The translations under genes were made by a program, and so were the position numbers. 64,000 bases of DNA from an uncultured Slackia sp. (GTDB lineage Bacteria > Actinomycetota > Coriobacteriia > Coriobacteriales > Eggerthellaceae), in the NCBI RefSeq assembly GCF_934630525.1, contig NZ_CAKTVX010000007.1, forward strand, positions 62,001 to 126,000. Direction: 5' to 3'. The notes beneath the pieces were generated by a model. It worked only from the letters and a program-made list of their open reading frames with translations. It was not told the DNA's origin and searched no databases. The stretch's first letter is position 1. The number at the start of each line of letters is the position of its first letter. Positions 42,201-51,022 of the stretch are shown one piece after another.

Positions 42201-42402
42201 GTCCTCTGCATCTTCCCTTCTGTTTCCCGTGGTTCCAATAATTGTTCTGTATGTCCATTCCCGCCGTTACGGCTTTTGACGGGAAATCGTTTTCCGAACG
42301 AGGAACTTCGCGAATACCGCGCCGCATTCATGCGAAGCGTTGGCGCGTTGTGCCGATACGACGGCGCTTGCGGCTTCATCGCCAAGTTCAATTCAATTAA
42401 CT

Positions 42403-42549
42403 TCAAGGGAAAAAAGAAGGGTACCCCCATTTTTTCAAGGTACCCCCTCTGTCGGCGCGATGCTGGCCAAGATGCGCCGCTTTGCCAATGACATGCATGG
42501 TTTCGCCTTGTTCCGAAACAGCGAATTCGCCCGCTTCCAACTCAGCCAT
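42403..42549 (-). CDS. Possible 48-residue small ORF
   Basis: ATG 42549 is preceded by GAGGTGACATC, a fair RBS. The product starts MAELEAGEFAVSEQGETMHV and ends KKWGYPSFFP. I recognise no family. It contains a GGTACC-flanked inverted repeat (GGGTACC...GGTACCC) on the DNA near its 3' end. It could be a small protein or chance. Confidence 0.25.
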   Translation of the reverse strand: MAELEAGEFAVSEQGETMHVIGKAAHLGQHRADRGGTLKKWGYPSFFP

Positions 42550-43034
42550 GATGTCACCTCGGTTCAAGGGCGCTTATGCGTATTAAAACACGAAAATGGT
42601 AACAGAATAATCGCTTTTGAGGGATGGGCACTTCTGTGGCAATCGTCATTTTGGAGTCAAATGGGCCGGAAATGGGAATGAGGTTGTATGGCGGGTTTTA
42701 ATCGCTTTGACCGCGCCGAAAGAGAAGCGGGCAATCTTGACATTGTTTTCAGGGGCTCCGAGCGCATTTTGCCCACGTCGTTTTGTGCGTGCCCCTTCAG
42801 TTTTGATTGTCTCCCCTCCTGCTCTTTCCTTTTGATGAGCGATTGTGTTTTGCCATTGGTTCGCGCGCGTATGCGGAAAGCCTCGCCGGGAAAGGGGTAA
42901 AATCGGCGGTGAACGGTTATGTCCGCTGCTTTTCAGCCTGATGCCGACCCTTTCCGTGCGGCCATCGCTCGCGAGGAAGCCCTCGGTCGGCGCCGGCCCG
43001 AAAAGCGACCATTCGACTTGTAAGGAGACACTGC
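42550..43034. other. Intergenic interval before the VOC gene
   Basis: About 480 bases with only poorly supported frames. A TTGACA at 42736 and A+T-rich stretches could belong to promoters of either neighbour. No RNA or repeat was recognised. Confidence 0.35.
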
Positions 43035-43403
43035 ATGAAAGCGAAGTTCGTTCACCGCTGCACCCATGTGCTCGACAAGGAAGCAACCATCAAGTTCTAC
43101 GAGGAAGCCCTCGGCATGAAGGTGCTGCGTGAAATGGGTCCTGAAGACGGCTCGTGGACCAATACGTTCATGGGCAACGACGACGTGCCCTTCGAGATTG
43201 AGCTCACCTGGAACCGCGGACGTGTTGAGCCTTACGAGAACGGCGGAAAAGATACCCATATCGCTTTCGTCGTGGACGACTTCGACGCCGCCCACGAGCT
43301 TCACGAAAAGATGGGCTGCATCATTCGCGAGAACCCCCGCATGGGCCTTTATTTCATCGCCGACCCCGAGGGCCAGTGGATTGAGATTCTGCCTGCCTGC
43401 TAA
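43035..43403 (+). CDS. VOC/glyoxalase-I-family protein
   Basis: 122 residues. Two beta-alpha-beta-beta-beta modules carry metal-ligand-like positions: FVHRCTHVLD, PFEIELTW, DTHIAFVVDD and QWIEILPA. This is the length of a single-domain lactoylglutathione-lyase-like enzyme. Anaerobic actinobacteria lack glutathione, so another thiol adduct or substrate is probable. TAAGGAG precedes the ATG. It is convergent with the iron-type ABC operon. Confidence 0.85.
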   Translation: MKAKFVHRCTHVLDKEATIKFYEEALGMKVLREMGPEDGSWTNTFMGNDDVPFEIELTWNRGRVEPYENGGKDTHIAFVVDDFDAAHELHEKMGCIIRENPRMGLYFIADPEGQWIEILPAC

Positions 43404-43433
43404 CGCGGAGCCTACAACGGAATAGCGCAGCAC

Positions 43434-43510
43434 GCGGCGTGGCATGAGCTTTCGCCGAGCGAAGCGTTGCTAAGCATCGGCTCGCTCGAACGGTACCCAT
43501 GCCACGCCGC
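43434..43510. other. Long convergent stem-loop
   Basis: A 13-bp perfect inverted repeat GCGGCGTGGCATG (43434-43446 and 43498-43510) encloses a second hairpin (GCTTTCGC-CGA-GCGAAGC). It overlaps the 3' end of the minus-strand ATPase gene and lies 30 nt after the VOC stop, so it may serve as a two-way terminator. Confidence 0.35.
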
Positions 43511-44246
43511 TTGGCGTTTCGGCGCGCTCGAGGCGTACGCCGAACGATTGCTCGATTGCGCTATGCACGGCTGCTTCGCCGGGTGCGCCTTGCGCCGCCA
43601 AGCGCCCACGCTCCATCACGAATACGGCATCGGCCACCGAAAGCGCCAAGTTCAAATCGTGGATCACCGCGATAACCGTTTTGCCGCGCTCGCGCACTTG
43701 GCGAATGAGCCGCATCATGTCGAAACACGCCGCCGCATCCATGAAAGACGTGGGCTCATCGAGCAATACGACAGGCGTGTCCTGCGCCAGCACCATCGCC
43801 ATGCGCGCCCGTTGCCGCTGACCGCCCGATAAGCTTCGCAGCGGCCGGTCGCGCAAATCGTAGACGCCCACAAGCGAAAGCGTCTCGTCAATGCATCGTG
43901 CATCGGCCTCATCGAGCCGAGACAGCGGCCCATGATGTGGAAACCTTCCGCACGCCGCCAGCTCGCGCACCGTCATCATGGGCGCTTCCTGTTGCTGCAC
44001 GAGCACGCTCAAACGGCGCGCCCTTTCGCGCGAATCCAGCGACGCAACGTCGCGCCCCTGGATAAGCACGCGTCCCGAAGTGGGCTTCATAAGTCCCATG
44101 GCGAGTTTCGCGAGCGTTGATTTTCCACACCCGTTCGGTCCGACGATGCAGCTGATCTGTCCTTTCGCGAAAGATGCGGAAAAGCCGTTGAACAGGGAAT
44201 TTCCGCCATATCCAAATACGACGTTCTCAAAATCAAGCTCGCCCAT
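43470..44246 (-). CDS. FecE-type ABC transporter ATP-binding protein
   Basis: 258 residues. Walker A is GPNGCGKST, the Q-loop region VLVQQQEAPMM, signature LSGGQRQRA, Walker B VVLLDEPTSFMD and the switch His in VIHDLNLAL. It is the ATPase of an iron-siderophore/heme/cobalamin (FecCDE-like) importer. It overlaps the permease gene by 14 nt and is last in the operon. Confidence 0.9.
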   Translation of the reverse strand: MGELDFENVVFGYGGNSLFNGFSASFAKGQISCIVGPNGCGKSTLAKLAMGLMKPTSGRVLIQGRDVASLDSRERARRLSVLVQQQEAPMMTVRELAACGRFPHHGPLSRLDEADARCIDETLSLVGVYDLRDRPLRSLSGGQRQRARMAMVLAQDTPVVLLDEPTSFMDAAACFDMMRLIRQVRERGKTVIAVIHDLNLALSVADAVFVMERGRLAAQGAPGEAAVHSAIEQSFGVRLERAETPSGVAWVPFERADA

Positions 44247-45273
44247 CGACCTCCCCTTTCCGCGAATGAAGAATCAAATAGATGAAGAACGGGCCTCCCA
44301 CGAGCGCCATGCAAATGCCCACAGGAATCTCGAACGGCGCGAACAGCGTGCGCGCGATGGTGTCGCACGCGCATACCAGAATGGCACCCACGATTGGCGA
44401 GAGCGCCAGAACGCGCCGGTTGTCGTGCCCTGCGACGTAGCGCACCACGTGCGGGACGATGAGGCCCACGAAGCCGATGAGCCCCGAGAAGCACACCGCC
44501 GCGCCTGCCAGCAGGGCCGCGAGCGAAAGCAGGGCGAGCCGTGTGCGGTTCACATTCAGGCCCAGCGCGTGCGCCCCTTCATCGCCAAGTGACAGAATGT
44601 TCAGGCGCGTTCCCTGCCCCATGGCGAGAATCAGGCCTGCGCAAATCATGATTCCGGGTATGGCGAGTTCCGACATCATGACGCCCGAGAGGCTTCCCAC
44701 CAAAAAGCCTGATGAATTCACGTATGCGTCGGGATTGAAAATAAGAACGGTGTTCATGCCCGCCGTGAAAATCGCTGTGAGCGCCATGCCCGCGAGCACG
44801 ATGGTCAGGCGGGAGGCGCCCGCGTACGCCGACACGAAGAACACGAGCAGCGCCGAGGCGAGCGCGCCTAGAAACGCCGCTGCCGCCGACATGCCCAACG
44901 CATGAGGGGCGACGCAGGCGAACAGCAGCACGAACAGGCCCGAACCCGCGTTTACGCCGATGATATTTGGGCTGGCCAGGGGGTTGTTGAGCGTCGCCTG
45001 AATGAGCGCGCCCGCTTCGGCCAGCGCGGCACCGGCCAGCACGGCGCCCAGCACGCGCGGGACGCGCACGTTCGCCAGCACGTTGTTCGCCATATCGGAC
45101 GCTCCGCCTATGACGAACGCCGCAACGTCGGCTGCGCCGATGATGGAAGAGCCCAGCGACAGGCCGGCGAACGTCACGGCGACGAGCGCGGCGAGCGACA
45201 GCAGGAGCATGGCCCGAAAGCGGCGGCCCTCGTGCTTCGGAGCCGCCACGTTGGTTGTTTGGTTATTGCGCAC
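44233..45273 (-). CDS. FecCD-type ABC transporter permease
   Basis: 346 residues with nine to ten membrane helices. Family motifs include VRVPRVLGAVLAGAALAEAG, NPLASPNIIGVNAGSG and the coupling region GLIGFVGLIVPHVVR. It is the membrane component of the binding-protein-dependent importer with the neighbours on both sides. It starts eight nt after the binding-protein stop. Confidence 0.92.
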   Translation of the reverse strand: MRNNQTTNVAAPKHEGRRFRAMLLLSLAALVAVTFAGLSLGSSIIGAADVAAFVIGGASDMANNVLANVRVPRVLGAVLAGAALAEAGALIQATLNNPLASPNIIGVNAGSGLFVLLFACVAPHALGMSAAAAFLGALASALLVFFVSAYAGASRLTIVLAGMALTAIFTAGMNTVLIFNPDAYVNSSGFLVGSLSGVMMSELAIPGIMICAGLILAMGQGTRLNILSLGDEGAHALGLNVNRTRLALLSLAALLAGAAVCFSGLIGFVGLIVPHVVRYVAGHDNRRVLALSPIVGAILVCACDTIARTLFAPFEIPVGICMALVGGPFFIYLILHSRKGEVDGRA

Positions 45274-45281
45274 CGGTCGGC

Positions 45282-46274
45282 CTATTCGCTATACAGCGCG
45301 TCGTACAAGAACTGATACGCCTGGTCCCAATTTTTGTTGGGCTTGTACTGGAACAGCTTCGGGTCGAGCGTGACCACGCGGTTGTTTTTCACGGCGTCAA
45401 GCTGCGCCCATGCGGGGTTGGCCGTCGTTTGGTCTTCAAGCGCCTTCTGCGCCGCTTCGTCGGAGTCGCCCATCGGAAGCAGGAAGATGGTGCGCGGGTT
45501 GGCTTCGATCAGGGCTTCGAGGCTGTAGTCGGAAAGCAGGTCCTTGTTGGAGTCGGCGATATTTTCCGCACCCAGCTCGGAAAGCATGACGCCCGTTTGC
45601 GTAGAGGACGACTGTACGCGCGTGCCGCCCGAATACGTGGTAAGCACCACCGCGCTTCCGGCCTGCTGGCCTTCGGCCTTCGCGCGAATCTCTTCGATTT
45701 TATCTGCCGCCGCCTGGCCGTTTTCCGCATATGCCTGCTCGTCGCCCGTGATATCGCAGCACGTGCGCAGCATGCGCAGATAATCGTCGAACGTGGTCAC
45801 TTTGAAGTAGGCGACGGGAATGTTTGCCGCGGTGAGCGTGTCGGCGAGTTCGGTTTGCGCAACGCCGCCGCCGCGACCCGAGCTCGAACCCGTGAGAATC
45901 ACGAAGTCGGGGTTCAGCGCGATGATCGATTCGGCGTTGAGCGAAGAGAAATCGCCGATCTTCTGCGCGTCCGAGGTGATGCCGTAATCGGAGAATGCGT
46001 CGTCGGAAGCGCCTACCAGCGTGCCGCCGGCCAGCTCCCAGATGTTCGCGAAGCTGCCCATGCCGGCAACTACGCGGTTGTGCGAAGCAACGGTTACCTC
46101 GCGGCCCAAATCGTCGGTGAACGTGTAGGATTCCTGCGAGGCAGATGCGGCTGCTTGCGCGTTGTCAGACGCGCTCGAATCGGCCTGCGACGAGCAACCT
46201 GCCAGGGAAAACGCGCCCATGCCCATGGCGAGCGCACAGGAAATCGCAATCGTGTCTTGCGCGATTTTCTTCAT
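45282..46274 (-). CDS. Fe-siderophore/heme-type substrate-binding lipoprotein
   Basis: 330 residues from the second of twin ATGs (46274), six nt after GGAG. The lipobox is MGAFSLAGC, followed by a Ser/Ala linker and a PeripBP_2 fold (TFTDDLGREVTVASHNRVVA, LNAESIIALNPDFVILTGSS, VVTLDPKLFQYKPNKNWDQA). It captures the metal chelate for the FecCD permease. The ligand is not deducible; iron, heme or corrinoid are all possible. Confidence 0.88.
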   Translation of the reverse strand: MKKIAQDTIAISCALAMGMGAFSLAGCSSQADSSASDNAQAAASASQESYTFTDDLGREVTVASHNRVVAGMGSFANIWELAGGTLVGASDDAFSDYGITSDAQKIGDFSSLNAESIIALNPDFVILTGSSSGRGGGVAQTELADTLTAANIPVAYFKVTTFDDYLRMLRTCCDITGDEQAYAENGQAAADKIEEIRAKAEGQQAGSAVVLTTYSGGTRVQSSSTQTGVMLSELGAENIADSNKDLLSDYSLEALIEANPRTIFLLPMGDSDEAAQKALEDQTTANPAWAQLDAVKNNRVVTLDPKLFQYKPNKNWDQAYQFLYDALYSE

Positions 46275-46305
46275 CATATGCTCCTTTTCGTTATGCTTTG
46301 TGGCG

Positions 46306-47325
46306 CTATGCGCGTTCGTCGGCCGCGGCTTGCTGCGCGTTCTTTCGACTCCAGGCGCAGTAGTTGTCTTGGCCCAAAATGTCGCCGTCGTGGTAGTACG
46401 CGGCACGGGCGCGGCAGCCGCCGCATACGCCTTTGTAGTCGCAGGTTCCGCACGCGCCTTTGTACGCCTGCGTGCGCAGTTTTTGGAATACGGGGCTTTC
46501 GCGCCAGATTTCGTCGAAGGGCTGTTTGCGCACGTCACCGGCGTCTTCAGTCATGTATGCGCATGCACGCACAATGCCCTCGCTGCCTACGACGCAATAG
46601 GTCAGGCCCGCCAGGCAGCCGCGCGTGTAGCGCGTTTGAACGCCGATTTGCTCGGCGATGCGCATGAACTGCGGCGCGCACGTGGGCTTCACCTCGATGC
46701 CCGCGTCGCTGCCGGCGCGCAAAATGTCGGCGAGCAGCTGCTCGTTTTGCTCGACGTCGATGCTTTCATCGGAAATGTCTTTGCCTCGGCCGACGGGCAC
46801 CAGGAAGAAGACCGAATGGTTCATCGCGCCGAGTTCTTTCGCGAAACGCGTGATGTCGCAGATCTCGTTGCGGTTTCTGTCGACCACGGTGGTGTGGATT
46901 TGGAACGGCAGGCCGACGCTCTTGCATGCCTCGATGCCCGCAAGCGTGGCCGCGTGGGCGCCGGGCACTCCGCGGAAGATGTCGTGCTTTTCGGCGTCGA
47001 GGCTGTCGATGCTAATGCCCATGGCGCATGCGCCCGCCTCTTTGAGCTTGCGCGCGATTTCGGGCGTGATAAGCGTGCCGTTGCTGCCGAACACCGGGCG
47101 CAGGCCGCACGACGCTGCGTGCGCGACCAACTCGAAAATGTCATCGCGCATAAGCGGCTCGCCGCCGCTGAAAATCATGATTTTGAAGCCGGCGCGTGCG
47201 ATTTGCGAAATCATCGTGCGCGCTTCTTCGGTTGAGAGCTCCCTGCTATCGCATTCGTCTGCGTCTTGGTAGCAATGGGCGCACTTCAGGTTGCATCGGT
47301 TCGTGGTCATCCACGATACGATCAT
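46306..47325 (-). CDS. Radical SAM/SPASM-domain protein
   Basis: 339 residues from ATG 47325, with GGGGGAACG upstream. The radical SAM cluster is NRCNLKCAHCYQ, with SGGEPLM next. The C-terminal SPASM-like part has CLAGLTYC, a Cys in VRACAYM, then GACGTCDYKGVCGGC and a last DNYC. It resembles AhbD/NirJ-like heme-biosynthesis and peptide-modifying enzymes. The operon with a FecBCD importer and MerR suggests tetrapyrrole or metal chemistry. No small Cys-rich precursor is nearby, which speaks against peptide maturation. Confidence 0.82.
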   Translation of the reverse strand: MIVSWMTTNRCNLKCAHCYQDADECDSRELSTEEARTMISQIARAGFKIMIFSGGEPLMRDDIFELVAHAASCGLRPVFGSNGTLITPEIARKLKEAGACAMGISIDSLDAEKHDIFRGVPGAHAATLAGIEACKSVGLPFQIHTTVVDRNRNEICDITRFAKELGAMNHSVFFLVPVGRGKDISDESIDVEQNEQLLADILRAGSDAGIEVKPTCAPQFMRIAEQIGVQTRYTRGCLAGLTYCVVGSEGIVRACAYMTEDAGDVRKQPFDEIWRESPVFQKLRTQAYKGACGTCDYKGVCGGCRARAAYYHDGDILGQDNYCAWSRKNAQQAAADERA

Positions 47326-47416
47326 CGTTCCCCCTTTGATCGAAATTGTGACGGGGAATGACGATAGATGGCGACGTTGCGTCGTGGCCAATACCGCGTA
47401 CGACGTAAACGCGTCG

Positions 47417-48178
47417 TTACGCCTTCGTATTGGCGTTGGCGCGGGAGCAATCGAGCGCGTCTTGCAGGAAGCTGAGCGTGCGGCGTTGGATGCCGGCGTA
47501 GAAGTCGCGGCCGTATTGCTTGGGCCCTGAGCTGCGCTGGCGCGCGAGGCGTTTCAGGCCGGCAAGGGCATGGGGCATGCCGCCTAAGCTGGAGAAACGG
47601 ATGGCCAGCGCCTGCGCGCGGTCGTCGGTGATCAGAACGCCGTCGTGCATGGCTTCGATGGTATCGCCCATGAGTTGGTGCCAGCAGATCACTTCTTCGC
47701 GCGAAAGCTCGGGGATGGGGCATTCCTCAAGCGCGTCGCCAGCGATGGCCGACCACAGCATGTCTTCGCGGTCTTGCGCGGCGCCCACGGTGGCGGCAAG
47801 CTCGCTCCAGTTCGCGTGGTCGTGGCCGGTAAGGCGGGCGCGCAGCCCCTGCACGACGTTCATGTCCCGCAGGATTTTCGCGCTTTCGCGCTCGAGTTCG
47901 GCTTCGCGCTGCGCGAGCGCGTCCGTCAATTCGGCCAGTGAGTCGCTTCCCTCGCCTTCCTGAATTTGCGAGAGCGAAAAGCCCAGGTATTTCAGGGTGA
48001 TGATGCGGTTGAGGCGCTCCTTGTCGGCCGACGAGTACAGGCGCAGGTTTTGCTCGCCTTTGCATGTGGGGTGCAGCAATCCGCGCTGGTCGTAGTATTG
48101 AATGGTGCGAACGGTCACGCCTACGCGCGATGCCAGCTCGCCCACCGTCATGAGACCTCGAGTGCCTTGTTCGTCCAT
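47417..48178 (-). CDS. MerR-family regulator
   Basis: 253 residues from ATG 48178, with AGGGGG upstream. The N-terminal HTH is MTVGELASRVGVTVRTIQYY, then DQRGLLHP. A dimerisation coiled coil (about 85-125) and a 130-residue effector domain without an obvious Cys cluster follow. It heads the operon radical SAM, binding protein, permease and ATPase, with a 91-nt gap, and likely controls it. Confidence 0.85.
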   Translation of the reverse strand: MDEQGTRGLMTVGELASRVGVTVRTIQYYDQRGLLHPTCKGEQNLRLYSSADKERLNRIITLKYLGFSLSQIQEGEGSDSLAELTDALAQREAELERESAKILRDMNVVQGLRARLTGHDHANWSELAATVGAAQDREDMLWSAIAGDALEECPIPELSREEVICWHQLMGDTIEAMHDGVLITDDRAQALAIRFSSLGGMPHALAGLKRLARQRSSGPKQYGRDFYAGIQRRTLSFLQDALDCSRANANTKA

Positions 48179-48478
48179 GTTTCCCCCTGTTTTGCGTGCG
48201 CCGATCGGTTTGCGTGCGGCGCAGTTTTACGGTTCCCACGGTTTTGTGGTTGCCGCGGTTTTGCGCTCGTCGTGGCCTTGTCGCCAAAGCGACTCCCCTG
48301 CCGCGCGGTGTTTCGCCTGCGTCAAACTTCAGGATGTGACGTTACGTCATCTTCGGAGTCTTGGGCGCCATGCCATCTGGTGTTCAGACAATCAACGGCC
48401 GCATGCCCGTGGACTGCGTTGTTTGCATTACTTGAATACGTTGAGCATGGGTTAGCCGGGCTTTTCGCCATAGCTAGA

Positions 48479-48594
48479 TTGGCCTTTTATTATGGGTTGA
48501 CTTGGGCTTTTACCGTGGACTAGCTTAGCCTTTCGCTGTGGGTTTGTTTGGGCTTTTGCCGTGGGAAAACGTTGGGTTTTTCGTCATGGGGTTC
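48479..48594 (+). repeat. Degenerate 23-nt tandem repeat, five units
   Basis: Units start at 48479, 48502, 48525, 48548 (24 nt) and 48572. They follow TTGGGCTTTTnCCGTGGGnnnnC. A weaker related unit lies at 48452-48478. The repeat unit is not a multiple of three and the array precedes the gtrA-like gene. It is one of several short tandem arrays in 48.4-52.5 kb. Confidence 0.6.
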
Positions 48595-48678
48595 AGCATG
48601 TGGCGGTGCTTGTGCCCCGACCGCAACGAAAGGGTAACGTTTTGGTGCGGGGCGTGCGTGGGTTTTAGAATCGCGCCT

Positions 48679-49200
48679 ATGGAAAACGCGAGAACACATA
48701 TTTCTGAGGGGCAGCTCGGCGCTGTTGAGGGGCGAAGTCCCGCCGCCGAGGAACGGACCAAAAAGTCCGAGGAGACAACTTTCGAGGACAAGGCTAGAAC
48801 CGCCGAAAGGCCGGCCAGCCAGTCGTCTCTTGCTCGCGGCATTCGCCAGGCGTTCATGTATTACGGCGTATCTATCGTGCAGACGTTCGTCGAGTTCGGC
48901 GTGTTCGCCCTGACCCAGCTCGCGCTGCCGACGGGCATCGCGAACGGCATTGCCGTCGCGTGCTCGGGTTCGTTCAATTTCCTTATGAACCGCAACATCA
49001 CGTTCAAGGCGTCGAGTAACTTCTGGCGCAGCGTGGCCATGTTCGTCGCCCTGTATGTCTGGAACTTCCTGTTCGGCACCTGGTTTATAGGCTGGGCGGC
49101 TGCGTCGTTCGGGTGTCCCGAGATGGTCGGCAAATTCATCACCATGGCGATGCAGGGCATCTGGGGTTTCTGCCTGTGCAAATGGGTCATTTTCCGCTAA
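48679..49200 (+). CDS. GtrA-family membrane protein
   Basis: 173 residues from ATG 48679. The charged N-terminus of about 55 residues is followed by four membrane helices with GtrA features: YYGVSIVQTFVEFGVFAL, GIAVACSGSFNFLMNRNITF and the C-terminal CKWVIF. GtrA proteins help flip bactoprenol-linked sugars or modify cell-wall polysaccharide. There is no Shine-Dalgarno sequence. TAGAAT lies eight nt upstream of the ATG, suggesting a leaderless transcript. An upstream in-frame start would translate the 23-nt repeat region and is unlikely. Confidence 0.75.
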   Translation: MENARTHISEGQLGAVEGRSPAAEERTKKSEETTFEDKARTAERPASQSSLARGIRQAFMYYGVSIVQTFVEFGVFALTQLALPTGIANGIAVACSGSFNFLMNRNITFKASSNFWRSVAMFVALYVWNFLFGTWFIGWAAASFGCPEMVGKFITMAMQGIWGFCLCKWVIFR

Positions 49201-49356
49201 GGGTGCCGGCACCGCTGCAGGTGTGTGTAATCTGTGCGCTCCCGCTTTCCGCAAGTGGGTTGTTCTTCGATAAGGGAGCCGTACGCCGCTGGTTTGCGTG
49301 ATCTGTGGTCTCCGCTTTGTTCTCGACCTTCCTTTTGTTCCGGCTTTGCCGAAAAC

Positions 49357-49550
49357 GTGTCCCGATTTCGGCAATTCTGGCACAAATTTGCGGTTGTGAA
49401 CGATTTTTCGTCTTGCTGATGGGCTTTTCTGAACGCTTTGACACGTTCCACGCTTCTGACCTGGTCTTTTGTAGAGCGTCTTTTGCGTTCCAAAAAATCC
49501 ATCGTTCACAACCGCAAATTTGTGCCAAAACGAGAAGGAAACGGATGCGT
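49357..49550. repeat. Foldback element, copy 1
   Basis: A perfect 27-bp inverted repeat (49378-49404 and 49501-49527, arm TGGCACAAATTTGCGGTTG...) encloses 96 nt. Imperfect symmetry continues outward to about 49357 and 49550. The loop contains CTTCTGACCTGGT at the same offset as copy 2 (51621-51816). It may be a MITE-like element or a structured RNA. Confidence 0.65.
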
Positions 49551-49588
49551 TCATGATAGAGTGCTTCGCATAATCCCTGGATGCAGAA

Positions 49589-49697
49589 GGCGCCGCTATT
49601 ACGGAATGCGCCACCATCGCGAAGGACGCCGTTATTGCGGAGGGCGCCGCTGTCGCAGAAACGTCGTTGCCGCAGAAACGTCGTTGTTGCCGAAGCT
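49589..49697 (+). repeat. Degenerate 17-18-nt tandem repeat
   Basis: Six units of the pattern GGCGCCGCTNTTGCGGAN, each 17-18 nt, lie upstream of the start chosen for the DUF559-like gene. They are diverged from each other and probably not translated. Confidence 0.5.
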
Positions 49698-49738
49698 GCA
49701 TCTGGTGCGTTGCGAAATCGCCGGAGGAAGAGGCCGCC

Positions 49739-51022
49739 ATGGCTATTGTGCTCGGAAAGCAAAGTGCTCTGCGCGTTTGGGACGGCGTTGTCGCCGACCG
49801 TAATCGTGATGCGCACGTTGATTGGAACGCGCCCGTTAATCGAGGCATGTCTCCCAACCAACGCATTTATGTCACGCCGAACATGCCTACTGCCAGCCAA
49901 GATGCATCCATCGCCAGCGGGAGCGCATCTGCCGCTTGCGCCGCGTCTCCCAATTGGAGCATTCATGTCCCGCCGTACACGCTCGCTGCCAGTCGAGGCG
50001 CATCCATCGCCAGCAGGAGCGTACCTTTTGCGTTCCAAAGCTCGCGCGATTTTCGCCATGCGTTGGAGCGCGACACAAAAGCCGCCGTCAAGTTCCTCAT
50101 GTCGGGCGCGACGCCCGCACTTGGCCCCTCAGCAAGAGCCCGCTTCTTTTCCGATGGGGTTCCGGTTCACGCAACCGTGGCGCACGCACGCCTTCGACGC
50201 GTGAGAGGCGGACTCGAAACTTCCGTTCGCAAGGGGCCGTTTCATCCGCGGTCGTTCATGCAAATTGACGGCGGCTTGTACGTGAGCACGCCGGAAATGG
50301 CGTTTTGCGAAATGGCGAGCGCGCTTTCTCTTGAACAGCTCATAGCGCTCGGCTTTGAGCTTTGCGGAACGTACCGCCGCGCTTCAACCTTCGGATCGGC
50401 TCGATACGATGCGGCCCTGCTCACTTCCCCCGCCGCCCTTGCGTCATTCATCGAGAAGTCGCCCCCGTTCAAAGGCGTGAAGAAAGCTCGTCGTGCGCTG
50501 CCCTTCATTCTTGCTGGTTCTGCTTCGCCGCGCGAGAGCGAGCTGGCCATGCTGCTGTGCCTTCCCTATTCGCTCGGAGGCTATGGTTTGCCGCACCCTA
50601 CGATGAATACGGAAATGCCGCTTCCGAAAAATGTGGGCGCGACGGGGCGATCGTCGCTGCGCTGTGATTTGTATTGGCCTGCCGCGCGGCTCGATGTCGA
50701 ATACGACAGCGCGGAGTTTCACTCCGCGGAGCGCCTGCTTGCGAACGATTCGATGCGACGCATAGCGCTTGAATCCATGGACGTTACGAGCGTCAATTTG
50801 ACCGCCGAGCATCTGCGTCGGGCTTCGTTGTTTGATGAGGCGGCGCAGGGTATTGCGCGAATTCTCGGGAAAAGGGTGCGCCTGCCAGGCGATTTTCGCC
50901 TCAAACAAGAGAGGCTTTGGCGAGAGCTTGGAATCGTGTCTTCGGATATGGGTCTTTTGCCAGCTATGGGGGCGAACGATCCATCGGCGCCGAACGAAGG
51001 GATTTCGCCGGCGTTGGGCTAG
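49739..51022 (+). CDS. DUF559/Vsr-fold endonuclease-like protein with duplicated N-terminal insert
   Basis: 427 residues from ATG 49739 (MAIVLGKQSALRVWDGV), five nt after AGAGG in GGAGGAAGAGG. Residues about 20-100 are low complexity and contain a 32-residue in-frame duplication (period 96 nt, from 49850 and 49946). The core (about 120-270) has LSLEQLIALGFELCGTY and GLETSVRKG. The C-terminus has LRCDLYWPAARLDVEYDSAE, then the DSMRRIALE stretch, the D...E-D/H pattern of DUF559 (Vsr-like) nucleases. Related proteins are frequent in Coriobacteriia, some resembling AbiEi-type antitoxin architectures. Function unknown. It is bracketed by two foldback elements. Confidence 0.62.
   Translation: MAIVLGKQSALRVWDGVVADRNRDAHVDWNAPVNRGMSPNQRIYVTPNMPTASQDASIASGSASAACAASPNWSIHVPPYTLAASRGASIASRSVPFAFQSSRDFRHALERDTKAAVKFLMSGATPALGPSARARFFSDGVPVHATVAHARLRRVRGGLETSVRKGPFHPRSFMQIDGGLYVSTPEMAFCEMASALSLEQLIALGFELCGTYRRASTFGSARYDAALLTSPAALASFIEKSPPFKGVKKARRALPFILAGSASPRESELAMLLCLPYSLGGYGLPHPTMNTEMPLPKNVGATGRSSLRCDLYWPAARLDVEYDSAEFHSAERLLANDSMRRIALESMDVTSVNLTAEHLRRASLFDEAAQGIARILGKRVRLPGDFRLKQERLWRELGIVSSDMGLLPAMGANDPSAPNEGISPALG

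Noticed and set aside
42646..43086. Minus-strand frame overlapping the VOC gene start
   Set aside because: Arg/Ser-rich translation, no RBS, and overlap with a well-supported gene.
48479..48594. Possible CRISPR array
   Set aside because: Direct tandem 23-nt repeats with no unique spacers.
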